A stretch of 64,000 nt of DNA. It comes from Sulfitobacter sp. DFL-14. GTDB lineage: Bacteria; Pseudomonadota; Alphaproteobacteria; Rhodobacterales; Rhodobacteraceae. Below are positions 57,515 to 64,000 of the stretch, piece by piece. A model generated the notes under the pieces. That model had not been told where the DNA came from and did no database searches. It was given only the letters and a program-made list of their open reading frames with translations. Position 1 is the first letter of the stretch. The number at the start of each line of letters is the position of its first letter. The stretch is taken from positions 43,822-107,821 of the forward strand of contig NZ_QBFD01000012.1 of assembly GCF_003335585.1 (NCBI RefSeq), given 5' to 3'. A program made the translations under genes and the position numbers.

Positions 57515-59424
57515 TGTCGGGTTTGTGCCTTGTGGTGATCGGCCATGTGGACCATGGCAAGACCGCTCTGGTGCAGCGGCTGACCGGGATCGACACCGAC
57601 CGGCTGGCCGAGGAGAAAGCGCGCGGCCTGTCCATCGTGGCAGGCTATGCGCATCGGCGCTATGCCTGCGGCACGGTCGATTTTGTCGATGCGCCGGGCC
57701 ACAGCGATTTCGTGCAGGCGATGATTTCGGCGGCCGCGGGCGCGCAGGCCGCCCTGGTGGTGATTTCCGCCGTCGATGGCATCGCGGCCCAGACCCGCGA
57801 ACACCTTGAGATTGCGGGCCTGCTTGGCCTTGCCGATGCCGTCATCGCGGTGACCAAATGCGATCTGCTGCCCCCCGGCACATTGGACGCCAGGCTGGAC
57901 GCCATCCGCAACGGGCTTGCCGGGACCGCCTTTGCCGGGGCGCCGATGCTTCCCTGTTCCGCGGTGACCGGCATCGGGGTGGAGGCGCTGCAGGGGGCGA
58001 TCGAAGCCCTGGCGCGCCGGGTGCCACCCGGGACTGGGCCGACCCATCCCTATCTGCCGGTTGACCGGGTCTTTTCCCTGCCCGGCCGCGGCACCATCGT
58101 TACGGGAACGCTGCTGGGCGGCGCATTGACACTTGGGGCGGCATTGCTGCTGCAACCGGGTGCCCTGCCGGTGACCATCCGGGGGCTGCACAGCCGGGAC
58201 CAGGCGCAGGAGGCGATCACGGCGGGCGGGCGCACGGCAGCAAACCTGCGCGGGGTTGCGGTTGAGGATGTCCCGCGCGGTGCGGTCCTCTGTGATGCGG
58301 CGGCGGGTCCTGCATCGACCTGCATGGATGTGCAGCTGACGCTGCTGGAAGCGGCGGGGCTGAAACATATGCAGGAGGTCCGGGTGCATGTCGGCACCGC
58401 GCATGCCGTGGCGCAGATCCGGCTTTTTGGTGCGGGTCGGCTGGCGGCGGGCGCACAGGGCTTTGCCCAGTTGCGGTTCCGGCATCCCGTCATGGCCCGT
58501 GCCGGGCAACATGCCATCCTGCGCCGCCTGTCCCCGCCCCTGACCCTGGGGGGCGCGGTTGTGCTGGACCCGCAGGCAGCCCAGGCGCAGGCCGGAGACG
58601 GGGCGCGTCAGCAGGTACTCCGCGCCGCCCTGTCGGGTGATGTGACGGAGCTCGCCCTCGCCCTGATTGCCGCCCATGGCGGTGCCGCGGACTTGCAGGA
58701 GGTGGCAAGGCTCGCGCGGCAGGAGACCGCGAGCCTGCGCACGGCGCTTGGCCCCGGGGTGGTTGAGTTTGCCCAGGGCAGGATCACGTCCACCGATGCC
58801 ATCACCGATTGCCGCGCGGCGCTGCTGGACGCCATTGCCGCGCATCACGCCCGCCATCCGGCAAGACCGGCTGTGCCGCTGTCAGCCCTCAGTCCCCGCA
58901 CCCGCGCGCCGGACCTGCTGCGCCATGTCCGGCAGGGGCTGATCGGTGATGGCACCTGCCGCCAGTCGGATCGCGGCCTGGCCCTGGCGCAGCACGATCC
59001 GATGGCAGCGCTGACGCCAGCGCAGCTGGACCGGCTGGCCAAGATCGGCGAGGCCTTCCGCAGTGGCGGGCTGACGCCGCCCGCCTTGTCGCAGGTTCTG
59101 AACGGATCGGAGGATCAGGACCTGCTGGATCTGCTGGTCGAGCGGGATGAGCTGGCCGCCCTGCCCAATGTGGCGCTGAAACAGACCGTGGTGTTGCACG
59201 GCGAGACCCTGCGCGCGGCGGCAATGGCCCTGCGCACCGCCTTCCCGCCGCCTGCCCCCTTCACCACCGGCGAAGCCCGCGCGGCACTTGGGACAACCCG
59301 GCGGATCATCGTGCCCCTGCTGGAGCATTTCGATACCCTCGGCGTCACCATCCGCGCGGATGACCGGCGCCGGATGGCGGAAGACCTTGCCCGGTTGCGC
59401 GACCTCGGCCCGGGCGCGGGTTGA
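57514..59424 (+). CDS. selB: Selenocysteine-specific translation elongation factor
   Basis: The 636-residue GTPase has G1 GHVDHGKTALV (residues 10-20), the switch region DTDRLAEEKARGLSIVAGYA typical of SelB, G3 DAPGHSDFVQAM and G4 TKCD. EF-Tu-like domains 2 and 3 (VDRVFSLPGRGTIVTGTLLG) follow, and then a C-terminal winged-helix array for SECIS RNA binding (residues ~370-636). It brings Sec-tRNA(Sec) to UGA codons. The start overlaps the selA stop (TGATG). Confidence 0.96.
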   Translation: MSGLCLVVIGHVDHGKTALVQRLTGIDTDRLAEEKARGLSIVAGYAHRRYACGTVDFVDAPGHSDFVQAMISAAAGAQAALVVISAVDGIAAQTREHLEIAGLLGLADAVIAVTKCDLLPPGTLDARLDAIRNGLAGTAFAGAPMLPCSAVTGIGVEALQGAIEALARRVPPGTGPTHPYLPVDRVFSLPGRGTIVTGTLLGGALTLGAALLLQPGALPVTIRGLHSRDQAQEAITAGGRTAANLRGVAVEDVPRGAVLCDAAAGPASTCMDVQLTLLEAAGLKHMQEVRVHVGTAHAVAQIRLFGAGRLAAGAQGFAQLRFRHPVMARAGQHAILRRLSPPLTLGGAVVLDPQAAQAQAGDGARQQVLRAALSGDVTELALALIAAHGGAADLQEVARLARQETASLRTALGPGVVEFAQGRITSTDAITDCRAALLDAIAAHHARHPARPAVPLSALSPRTRAPDLLRHVRQGLIGDGTCRQSDRGLALAQHDPMAALTPAQLDRLAKIGEAFRSGGLTPPALSQVLNGSEDQDLLDLLVERDELAALPNVALKQTVVLHGETLRAAAMALRTAFPPPAPFTTGEARAALGTTRRIIVPLLEHFDTLGVTIRADDRRRMAEDLARLRDLGPGAG

Positions 59425-59495
59425 GAGGATGGCGCACCGGGGGTTTCACACCCCCGGACCCCCGTGGTATATTTGGGGAACAATGAAACTGGCGC

Positions 59496-59599
59496 TTACA
59501 GCGTCCCGCCTTTAACCTGAAGCATATCACTTCGCCAATGTCCCGAGAGCGCGCAGCGCGGCAGGGTATTGGCGATTCAAGTTCAAGGCGGGGCGCTTT
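59496..59599. repeat. 104-bp dispersed palindromic repeat, copy 2
   Basis: This is the same element as 26707-26810 in the opposite orientation: AGCGTCCCGCCTTTAACCTG at one end, AAGTTCAAGGCGGGGCGCTT at the other, with a centre containing ATGTCCCGAGAGCGC and GCGCGGCAGGGTATTGG. It fills most of the gap between selB and selC and ends 16 bases before the tRNA. Confidence 0.85.
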
Positions 59600-59615
59600 G
59601 GGGTCAGGGCCATAC

Positions 59616-59710
59616 GGAGGTGACAGGAGTCTGGTGGCTTCCCTGGTCTTCAAAACCATGGACGCGTCGCAACGGCGTGTGGTGGGTTCGATTCCCATCC
59701 ACCTCCGCCA
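59616..59710 (+). tRNA. selC: tRNA-Sec (selenocysteine, anticodon TCA)
   Basis: This 95-base tRNA has acceptor GGAGGTG/CACCTCC, an encoded GCCA end, a T arm with GGTTCGATTCCC, a long variable arm (GACGCGTCGC...GGCGTGTG) and the anticodon loop CTTCAAA with TCA at 59650-59652, which reads UGA. Size and the long extra arm match bacterial tRNA-Sec. It lies between selB and the selenoprotein genes, so the whole decoding set is contiguous. Confidence 0.94.
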
Positions 59711-59766
59711 CTGGACATCGCCGCAGGATAGGCCACATTGAGCCCCGACCAGAGGGAGGGGCCGGG

Positions 59767-61371
59767 ATGCCGAACGGGACAGCAGAGATTTCACCACCCG
59801 GCTTTTCGCTGGCGGACCTGGCAGGGGAAAGCCACAGCTTTCCCACCGGGCGCCGCGCCCTCGTCTGTTTCGTCAAGGAAGACTGCGAAACCTGCAATAC
59901 GGCAGGCCCGGTGCTGGAGGCCTTTTACCGCGCCCATGGGTCGGCCCTGGATGTCCTGCTGGTGTCCCAGTCGGGCGATGACAGCACGGTTTTCGCCCGG
60001 CGTCACGGGCTGAGCATGCCGGTGCTGGATGACCGCGCCTGCAAGGCGGCCTTTGCCTGGGACATCGAAAGCGTGCCTTCGGTGTTCCTTTGCGATGCCG
60101 GGGGCAGCAGCACGACCCGTTTCGAAGGTTTCGTGCGCAGCGACTGGGAGGCGCTGGCCGCCGAACTGGCGGCACAGACCGGCACGCCGGTCGCTCAGGT
60201 CGACTGGCAGGGCCTGCCCGCCTGGCGGCCCGGATGCGGTTCCAAACATCTGGACCCCGAGATGTTCGACAAGCTGCGCGCCGAGGCGGAGGGTAGCCCG
60301 ATCCGTGCCCGGCGCATCGAGATCGCCAGCGGCGACGATGTGGCGGAGTTCATGTTCGACCAGGGGTTCTCTGACGGGTTGCCGCTGGTGCCGCCCACGC
60401 CCGAAAGGGTGATGCGGATGCTGGCAGGCACCCACCGCGACGCGCAGGAGGTAGTGGCCATCGTGCCGCCCAACATGGGCGAGGCCACGGTGGAGAAGAT
60501 TGCGATCAACGCGGTGATGGCCGGGTGCAAACCCGAGTATCTGCCCGTGGTCATCGCGGGGGTCGAGGCGGTCTGCACCGATGCCTTCAACATCCACGGT
60601 GTCACCGCGACCACCATGGGTGCTGCCCCGGTGATGGTCGTGAACGGCCCGATCCGGGACAGGATCGGCATGAACATGAAGCTCGGCGCGCTGGGGGCGG
60701 GCAACCGCGCCAATGCCACCATCGGGCGCGCGCTGCGGCTGGTGGTGCGCAATGTCGGGGGTGCCTCGACCGGTGGCGTCGAACGCTCCACCCTGGGCAA
60801 TCCGATGAAATTCACCATGTGTTTCGCGGAATGGGAAGAACGCGCGCCCTGGGAGCCGCTGCATGTGGAGCGCGGGTTCGACCGGGAGGACTCGGTGGTA
60901 ACCGTCTTTGCCATGACCGGCGGGCCGGTTCATATCGTGGACCAGACCTCGCGCAGCCCGGAGCAGATTGCAGGGTCGCTGGGCATGGGGCTGGAGGGGG
61001 TTTTCCTGCCCAAGATGCACAATCTGCCCATCGACGCGCTGCTGGTGATCTGCCCGGAACATATCGACACGCTGATGCGGGACGGCGCATGGGACAAGGG
61101 CCGCCTGCGCGACCGGATACAACAGATCACTTCGCGGCCCCTGCGGGACATGCTGGCCGATGACCGCTCCGGTGCCGGTATCCTGCCCGCTGCCGCCGCT
61201 GGGATGACGCCGGAGATGCTTGACAGCCCGGCCCCGAAATTTGCCGGTAAAGAGTACATCCATATCGTCGTGGCCGGATCGGATGCGGGCAAATTCTCTT
61301 CCGCGTTCCACGGCTGGGCCACGGGGGAGGTCGGCTCCATCTCGGTTTCCAGAAAGATTGATCTGGGTTAG
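59767..61371 (+). CDS. Thioredoxin-fold / uncharacterised-domain fusion in the selenoprotein operon
   Basis: The 534-residue protein has a thioredoxin-like domain (residues ~8-135) with C40-E-T-C43 in CFVKEDCETCNTAGPVLEAF and a cis-Pro loop SVPSVFL. A Cys-containing segment follows (WRPGCGSKHLDPEMF, C157). Residues ~180-534 form a conserved-looking domain I cannot name: FSDGLPLVPPTPERVMRMLA, VAIVPPNMGEATVEKIAINA, NIHGVTATTMGAAPVMVVNG and GNRANATIGRALRLVVRNVG. There is no signal peptide, so it is cytoplasmic. GAGGGAGGGG precedes the ATG at 59767. It ends 23 bases before the selenoprotein gene and is probably its redox partner or the enzyme it serves. Confidence 0.75.
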   Translation: MPNGTAEISPPGFSLADLAGESHSFPTGRRALVCFVKEDCETCNTAGPVLEAFYRAHGSALDVLLVSQSGDDSTVFARRHGLSMPVLDDRACKAAFAWDIESVPSVFLCDAGGSSTTRFEGFVRSDWEALAAELAAQTGTPVAQVDWQGLPAWRPGCGSKHLDPEMFDKLRAEAEGSPIRARRIEIASGDDVAEFMFDQGFSDGLPLVPPTPERVMRMLAGTHRDAQEVVAIVPPNMGEATVEKIAINAVMAGCKPEYLPVVIAGVEAVCTDAFNIHGVTATTMGAAPVMVVNGPIRDRIGMNMKLGALGAGNRANATIGRALRLVVRNVGGASTGGVERSTLGNPMKFTMCFAEWEERAPWEPLHVERGFDREDSVVTVFAMTGGPVHIVDQTSRSPEQIAGSLGMGLEGVFLPKMHNLPIDALLVICPEHIDTLMRDGAWDKGRLRDRIQQITSRPLRDMLADDRSGAGILPAAAAGMTPEMLDSPAPKFAGKEYIHIVVAGSDAGKFSSAFHGWATGEVGSISVSRKIDLG

Positions 61372-61394
61372 GCTACGGACAGAGGAGAACGCCT

Positions 61395-61916
61395 ATGACG
61401 ACAATTCTCGACCCCACGGACGAACGCACCCCGGTAGAGCGGCAGGTGGCGGAGCGTCCGGGCAGCCTGTCGGGGGTGATCGGCCTGCTGGACATCAGCA
61501 AGCCGCGCGGCAACGTGTTTCTGGATGCGCTCGAAGGTCTGCTGGCGGAAAAGGCCCCGGGCATCGCCACGCGGCGCTATACCAAGCCCACCTTTGCCAA
61601 ACCCTGCCCCGATGCGCTGCGCCATGAGATCCGCGATGAATGCGACTTTGTGATCGAGGCTCTGGCCGACTGAGGTTCCTGTACGACGTGCAGTATGCAC
61701 GACAACGTCTGGTTTGAAATCCAGGGAATCCCGGCAGTCGCCGTCGCATCGAGCGAATTCGGACAGGCTGCAGAATCGCAGCGTCGCGCATTGGGCATGA
61801 ATGATGCACGTTACGTGCTGGTGCCGCATCCGATCCAGGATGCGAATGACGATGAAATGCGCGCCAAGGCGGCAGCGGCGGCGGATCAGATCATCGCCGC
61901 GCTGACCGCGGGCTGA
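61395..61916 (+). CDS. UGSC-motif selenoprotein, Sec93 encoded by in-frame TGA at 61671-61673
   Basis: The frame from ATG 61395 (after AGAGGAG) runs to a TGA at 61671-61673 and continues without break to TGA 61914-61916. This gives 173 residues with selenocysteine at 93. The codons after the TGA read G-S-C-T-T-C-S-M-H-D-N-V-W-F-E, and the downstream part (IQGIPAVAVASSEFGQAAES, YVLVPHPIQDANDDEMRAKA) is protein-like and has no start signal of its own. This matches the UGSC family of proteins that carry Sec or Cys in a U/C-G-S-C redox motif. It lies directly downstream of selA-selB-selC. Calling it two ORFs or a pseudogene would be wrong. Its reaction is unknown. Confidence 0.88.
61674..61701 (+). 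promoter_or_regulatory. Candidate bacterial SECIS hairpin
   Basis: CGTGCA (61687-61692) and TGCACG (61696-61701) form a six-pair stem with loop GTA, about 20 bases after the UGA. The distance fits bacterial SECIS elements, and the loop has the GU that SelB contacts in E. coli fdhF. The stem is within coding sequence. Prediction by eye only. Confidence 0.55.
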
Positions 61917-61920
61917 AATG

Positions 61921-61958
61921 CGTCACGCAGCCCTTCATCGTGGAAGGGCTGCGTGACG
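61921..61958 (+). terminator. 16-bp perfect hairpin after the selenoprotein gene
   Basis: CGTCACGCAGCCCTTC (61921-61936) pairs perfectly with its complement at 61943-61958 around ATCGTG, four bases after the final stop. It lacks a T run, so it is a probable but non-canonical end of the sel operon transcript. Confidence 0.55.
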
Positions 61959-62085
61959 GTTCATTGAGCCGACATTGAATATCGGGCCTTTGCGCGCGGT
62001 GCGGCACCGGCCCGAAAGGGCGCGGCGCGACATGAGGCGCGGGCCGGGCGGGAGCCCGTGGATTCGGTGCCGCAGAAACGCGCCG

Positions 62086-62856
62086 TTACAGCTTCATCCC
62101 GCCCATTTCTGCAACGCCGGTAAAGCTGCGGTTCCATGTGGGGCTGATCAGCACTTCGTTGATGCAGACATGGGGCGGGGCTTCGGCGATGTAGCGGACC
62201 ATCGCGCCAATGTCCTCGGCCTGAAGCATCCGGACCATGTCTTCCTCTGACGGCGGTTTGGGGCGTTGCTGCATGATCGGTGTCGCCACCTCTCCGGGCA
62301 TCAGGGCGGTGCAGCGGATGCCGTTCACGCCTTCGTCCTGGTTGATCGAATGGCTCAGCGCCACAACCGCGTGTTTTGACGCGGTATAGGCAGGCCCCGT
62401 CAGGCGCGACGGGTGCCGCCCCGCCCAGGAGGAAGTCAGGATCAGCGTGCCCGCCCCCCGGGCGCGCATCTGCGGCAGGACGGCGAGGACACCGTTCATC
62501 ACGCCGTTCAGGTTGATGTCCACCACCCTGGCGAAATCGGCGGCGGTGATGGCGTTCACCGCGCGGTTGGGCACGTTGATGCCTGCATTGGCCATGAAGA
62601 TGTCGATCTGCCCGCGCCGGGCCATCACATCGTCGCAGATCTGTTGCGTTGCATCGGCGTCAACCACGTCCAGGCTCTGCGCCTCCGCCGCGCCGCCCGC
62701 CTGGGTGATCGCCGCCGCGACGCGGTCAAGCTCTGCCTGCCGCCGCCCGGAGAGCACGACATGGGCACCGCTGGCCGCCAATGCCCTGGCCGCCGCTTCC
62801 CCGATGCCGCCACCGGCACCTGTGACCCAGGCGGTCTTTCCTGTCAGTGCCCCCAT
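62086..62856 (-). CDS. SDR-family NAD(P)-dependent oxidoreductase
   Basis: The 256-residue short-chain dehydrogenase has cofactor motif VTGAGGGIGEAAARAL, MANAG in place of NNAG, active-site TSSWAGRHPSRLTGPAYTAS with YTASK, and the C-terminal PGEVATPIMQQRP. The substrate is unknown. The start at 62856 follows GGGAGGAAACC. It converges on the selenoprotein operon and is divergent from the SMP-30 gene, so the 112 bases between (62857-62968) should hold both promoters. Confidence 0.9.
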   Translation of the reverse strand: MGALTGKTAWVTGAGGGIGEAAARALAASGAHVVLSGRRQAELDRVAAAITQAGGAAEAQSLDVVDADATQQICDDVMARRGQIDIFMANAGINVPNRAVNAITAADFARVVDINLNGVMNGVLAVLPQMRARGAGTLILTSSWAGRHPSRLTGPAYTASKHAVVALSHSINQDEGVNGIRCTALMPGEVATPIMQQRPKPPSEEDMVRMLQAEDIGAMVRYIAEAPPHVCINEVLISPTWNRSFTGVAEMGGMKL

Positions 62857-62968
62857 GGTTTCCTCCCTCATGCGATGTTCGGGCCAAGACAGCCACAGAA
62901 GTCCGCCCATGTCCATTGCGCTGGCAGGACCCGCATGCTGTTCTGGGCGGAGCCAACGGGAGGATGAG

Positions 62969-63889
62969 ATGGATGTGAAGCTGACCAGGGTTTGCGAGGG
63001 GCTCGACTTTCCCGAAGGGCCCATCGCCATGGATGACGGATCAATTATCCTGGTGGAGATACGCGGCCAGCGCCTGACCCGTGTTCTGCCGGATGGGCGC
63101 AAGGTGGTCATTGCCGAACTGGGCGGTGGCCCCAATGGTGCGGCGGTGGGGCCGGACGGGATGATCTATGTCTGCAACAATGGCGGTTTCATCTGGACCG
63201 AGGGCGATGAGATCACCCGCCCCATCGGCACGCCGGATGCCTATGTCAGCGGCTCGATCCAGCGGGTCGACCCGGCGACCGGCGCGTTCGAGACGCTGTA
63301 TGACGCCTGTGACGGGCAGCCCCTGCGCGGCCCAAATGACATCGTCTTTGACAGGGAGGGCGGCTTCTATTTCACCGATCTGGGTAAAACCACGCCCGAA
63401 TATGTGCATCATGGAGCCTTTTACTACGCCATGCCGGATGGAAGCCGGATCACGCGGGTCCATGCACCGATGATCACGCCCAACGGCATTGGGCTGTCAC
63501 CGGATGACAAGACCGTGCATGTGGCCGAGACCCGCACCGGACGGGTCTGGAGCTTTGATCTGCTGGCACCCGGCAAGATCGCGCCGCATCCCTACACCAT
63601 GCCGGGCAGGTTGCTCACCACCCTGCCCGATTACCAGTTGCTGGACAGTCTTGCGGTGCAGGCAAACGGGGCGATATGTGTCGCCACGCTGATGCGCGGG
63701 GGCATCAGCATCGTGCCGGTGGACGACGGGCCGGTGCGCTATGTTGCCGGACCGGGAGATCCCTATATCACCAACATCTGCTTTGGCGGGCCTGACATGC
63801 GCGATGCATGGATCACGGCGTCAGGCACCGGCTGCCTTTACCACGCGCGCTGGCCCGAACCGGGCCTGCGGCTGAACTTCAACGCCTAG
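62969..63889 (+). CDS. SMP-30/gluconolactonase-family protein
   Basis: The 306-residue beta-propeller protein has GLDFPEGPIAMDDGSIILVE, GGGPNGAAVGPDGMIYVCNN, LRGPNDIVFDREGGFYFTDL and ITPNGIGLSPDDKTVHVAET, which carry the metal-binding Glu, Asn and Asp of SMP-30 lactonases. It likely opens a sugar or other lactone. GGGAGGA precedes the ATG at 62969. The SDR next door could make its lactone substrate, by inference from position only. Confidence 0.9.
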   Translation: MDVKLTRVCEGLDFPEGPIAMDDGSIILVEIRGQRLTRVLPDGRKVVIAELGGGPNGAAVGPDGMIYVCNNGGFIWTEGDEITRPIGTPDAYVSGSIQRVDPATGAFETLYDACDGQPLRGPNDIVFDREGGFYFTDLGKTTPEYVHHGAFYYAMPDGSRITRVHAPMITPNGIGLSPDDKTVHVAETRTGRVWSFDLLAPGKIAPHPYTMPGRLLTTLPDYQLLDSLAVQANGAICVATLMRGGISIVPVDDGPVRYVAGPGDPYITNICFGGPDMRDAWITASGTGCLYHARWPEPGLRLNFNA

Positions 63890-63923
63890 GATCAGGTGCC
63901 TGTGGTCAGGTGGCGACACGCAA

Positions 63924-63967
63924 CCGGACTTTTCAAAAAGTCCGGACCGATTTTTTCAAAAAAATCG
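63924..63967. repeat. Double-palindrome repeat element, copy 3
   Basis: CCGGACTTTT-CA-AAAAGTCCGG (63924-63945), AC, then CGATTTTTTCAAAAAAATCG (63948-63967; one centre base breaks the palindrome). The flank after it (GACGCCAACGGCCGTGC) resembles the flank after copy 2 (AACGCAAAAGGCCGTGC), so the repeat unit extends beyond the hairpins. It starts 34 bases after the SMP-30 stop. Confidence 0.85.
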
Positions 63968-64000
63968 TAGCCCAGACGCCAACGGCCGTGCGGTGAACTG

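Noticed and set aside
61395..61673. A 92-residue stand-alone gene or a nonsense-mutated pseudogene
   Set aside because: The frame continues past the TGA with good protein character, a U-G-S-C motif and no frameshift, next to selA-selB-selC, so recoding is the better reading.
61695..61916. A separate 73-residue gene starting MHDNVWFE
   Set aside because: It has no ribosome-binding site at a proper distance and is in frame with the upstream part of the selenoprotein.

Overview
The window looks like a chromosomal segment of a GC-rich alphaproteobacterium, most likely a member of the Rhodobacterales (Roseobacter/Rhodobacter group). The signs are a GapR-type (DUF2312) nucleoid protein, an NDUFA12-like complex I accessory protein beside a DUF2155 protein, an ScfR/RamB-type XRE regulator, several TRAP/HAAT transporters, and dispersed palindromic repeats between genes. 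No phage, plasmid or insertion sequence was seen, and no CRISPR array.

Layout. 0-10 kb holds housekeeping and small genes: the end of rplI with a strong terminator, an ABC-F ATPase, a lytic transglycosylase lipoprotein, a Ca2+/Na+ exchanger, a nitroreductase, a cluster of palindromic repeats, tig, a tandem PilJ-domain protein, gapR, and an orphan FliM/FliN-like protein with a D/L/P-rich tail. 10-15 kb is a response regulator / small membrane protein / symporter-fused histidine kinase operon and the ScfR-type regulator. 15-20.4 kb is a complete five-gene HAAT (Liv-type) ABC importer. 20.7-29.5 kb has sodC, accB-accC-aat, DUF2155, NDUFA12, an FkbM methyltransferase/GT61 glycosyltransferase fusion, a Rid-family protein, and clpP-clpX. 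29.7-33.5 kb pairs a SoxB-like protein that has lost its metal ligands with a divergent PhoX phosphatase preceded by a possible PHO box.

34-43 kb is a tightly overlapping eight-gene operon on the minus strand. It contains the fused flavin monooxygenase/reductase AbmA, an SDR, a MarR regulator, an enoyl-CoA hydratase, an acyl-CoA dehydrogenase, a 2-aminobenzoate-CoA ligase, KynA and KynU. Together these would take tryptophan through kynurenine and anthranilate to 2-aminobenzoyl-CoA and then beta-oxidation; kynurenine formamidase is not in the window. A perfect 11-bp inverted repeat upstream is a candidate MarR operator. 43-49 kb follows with a degenerate sugar-acid kinase, an aromatic amino acid decarboxylase, tRNA-Thr and a NaeI-like type II restriction-modification pair. 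49.5-55.9 kb is a TAXI-TRAP uptake / CoA ligase / ThDP-enzyme operon of unknown substrate.

The most striking part is 56.1-61.9 kb. It is a self-contained selenocysteine island: selA, selB, selC (tRNA-Sec, anticodon TCA), a 534-residue thioredoxin-fold/unknown-domain fusion, and a short gene whose reading frame runs through an in-frame TGA at 61671-61673 into a U-G-S-C-T-T-C motif. I read this as a UGSC-type selenoprotein of 173 residues with Sec93 and a hairpin directly after the UGA. Naive gene calling would split it into two small ORFs. An SDR and an SMP-30/gluconolactonase-like gene close the window, followed by another copy of the palindromic repeat.
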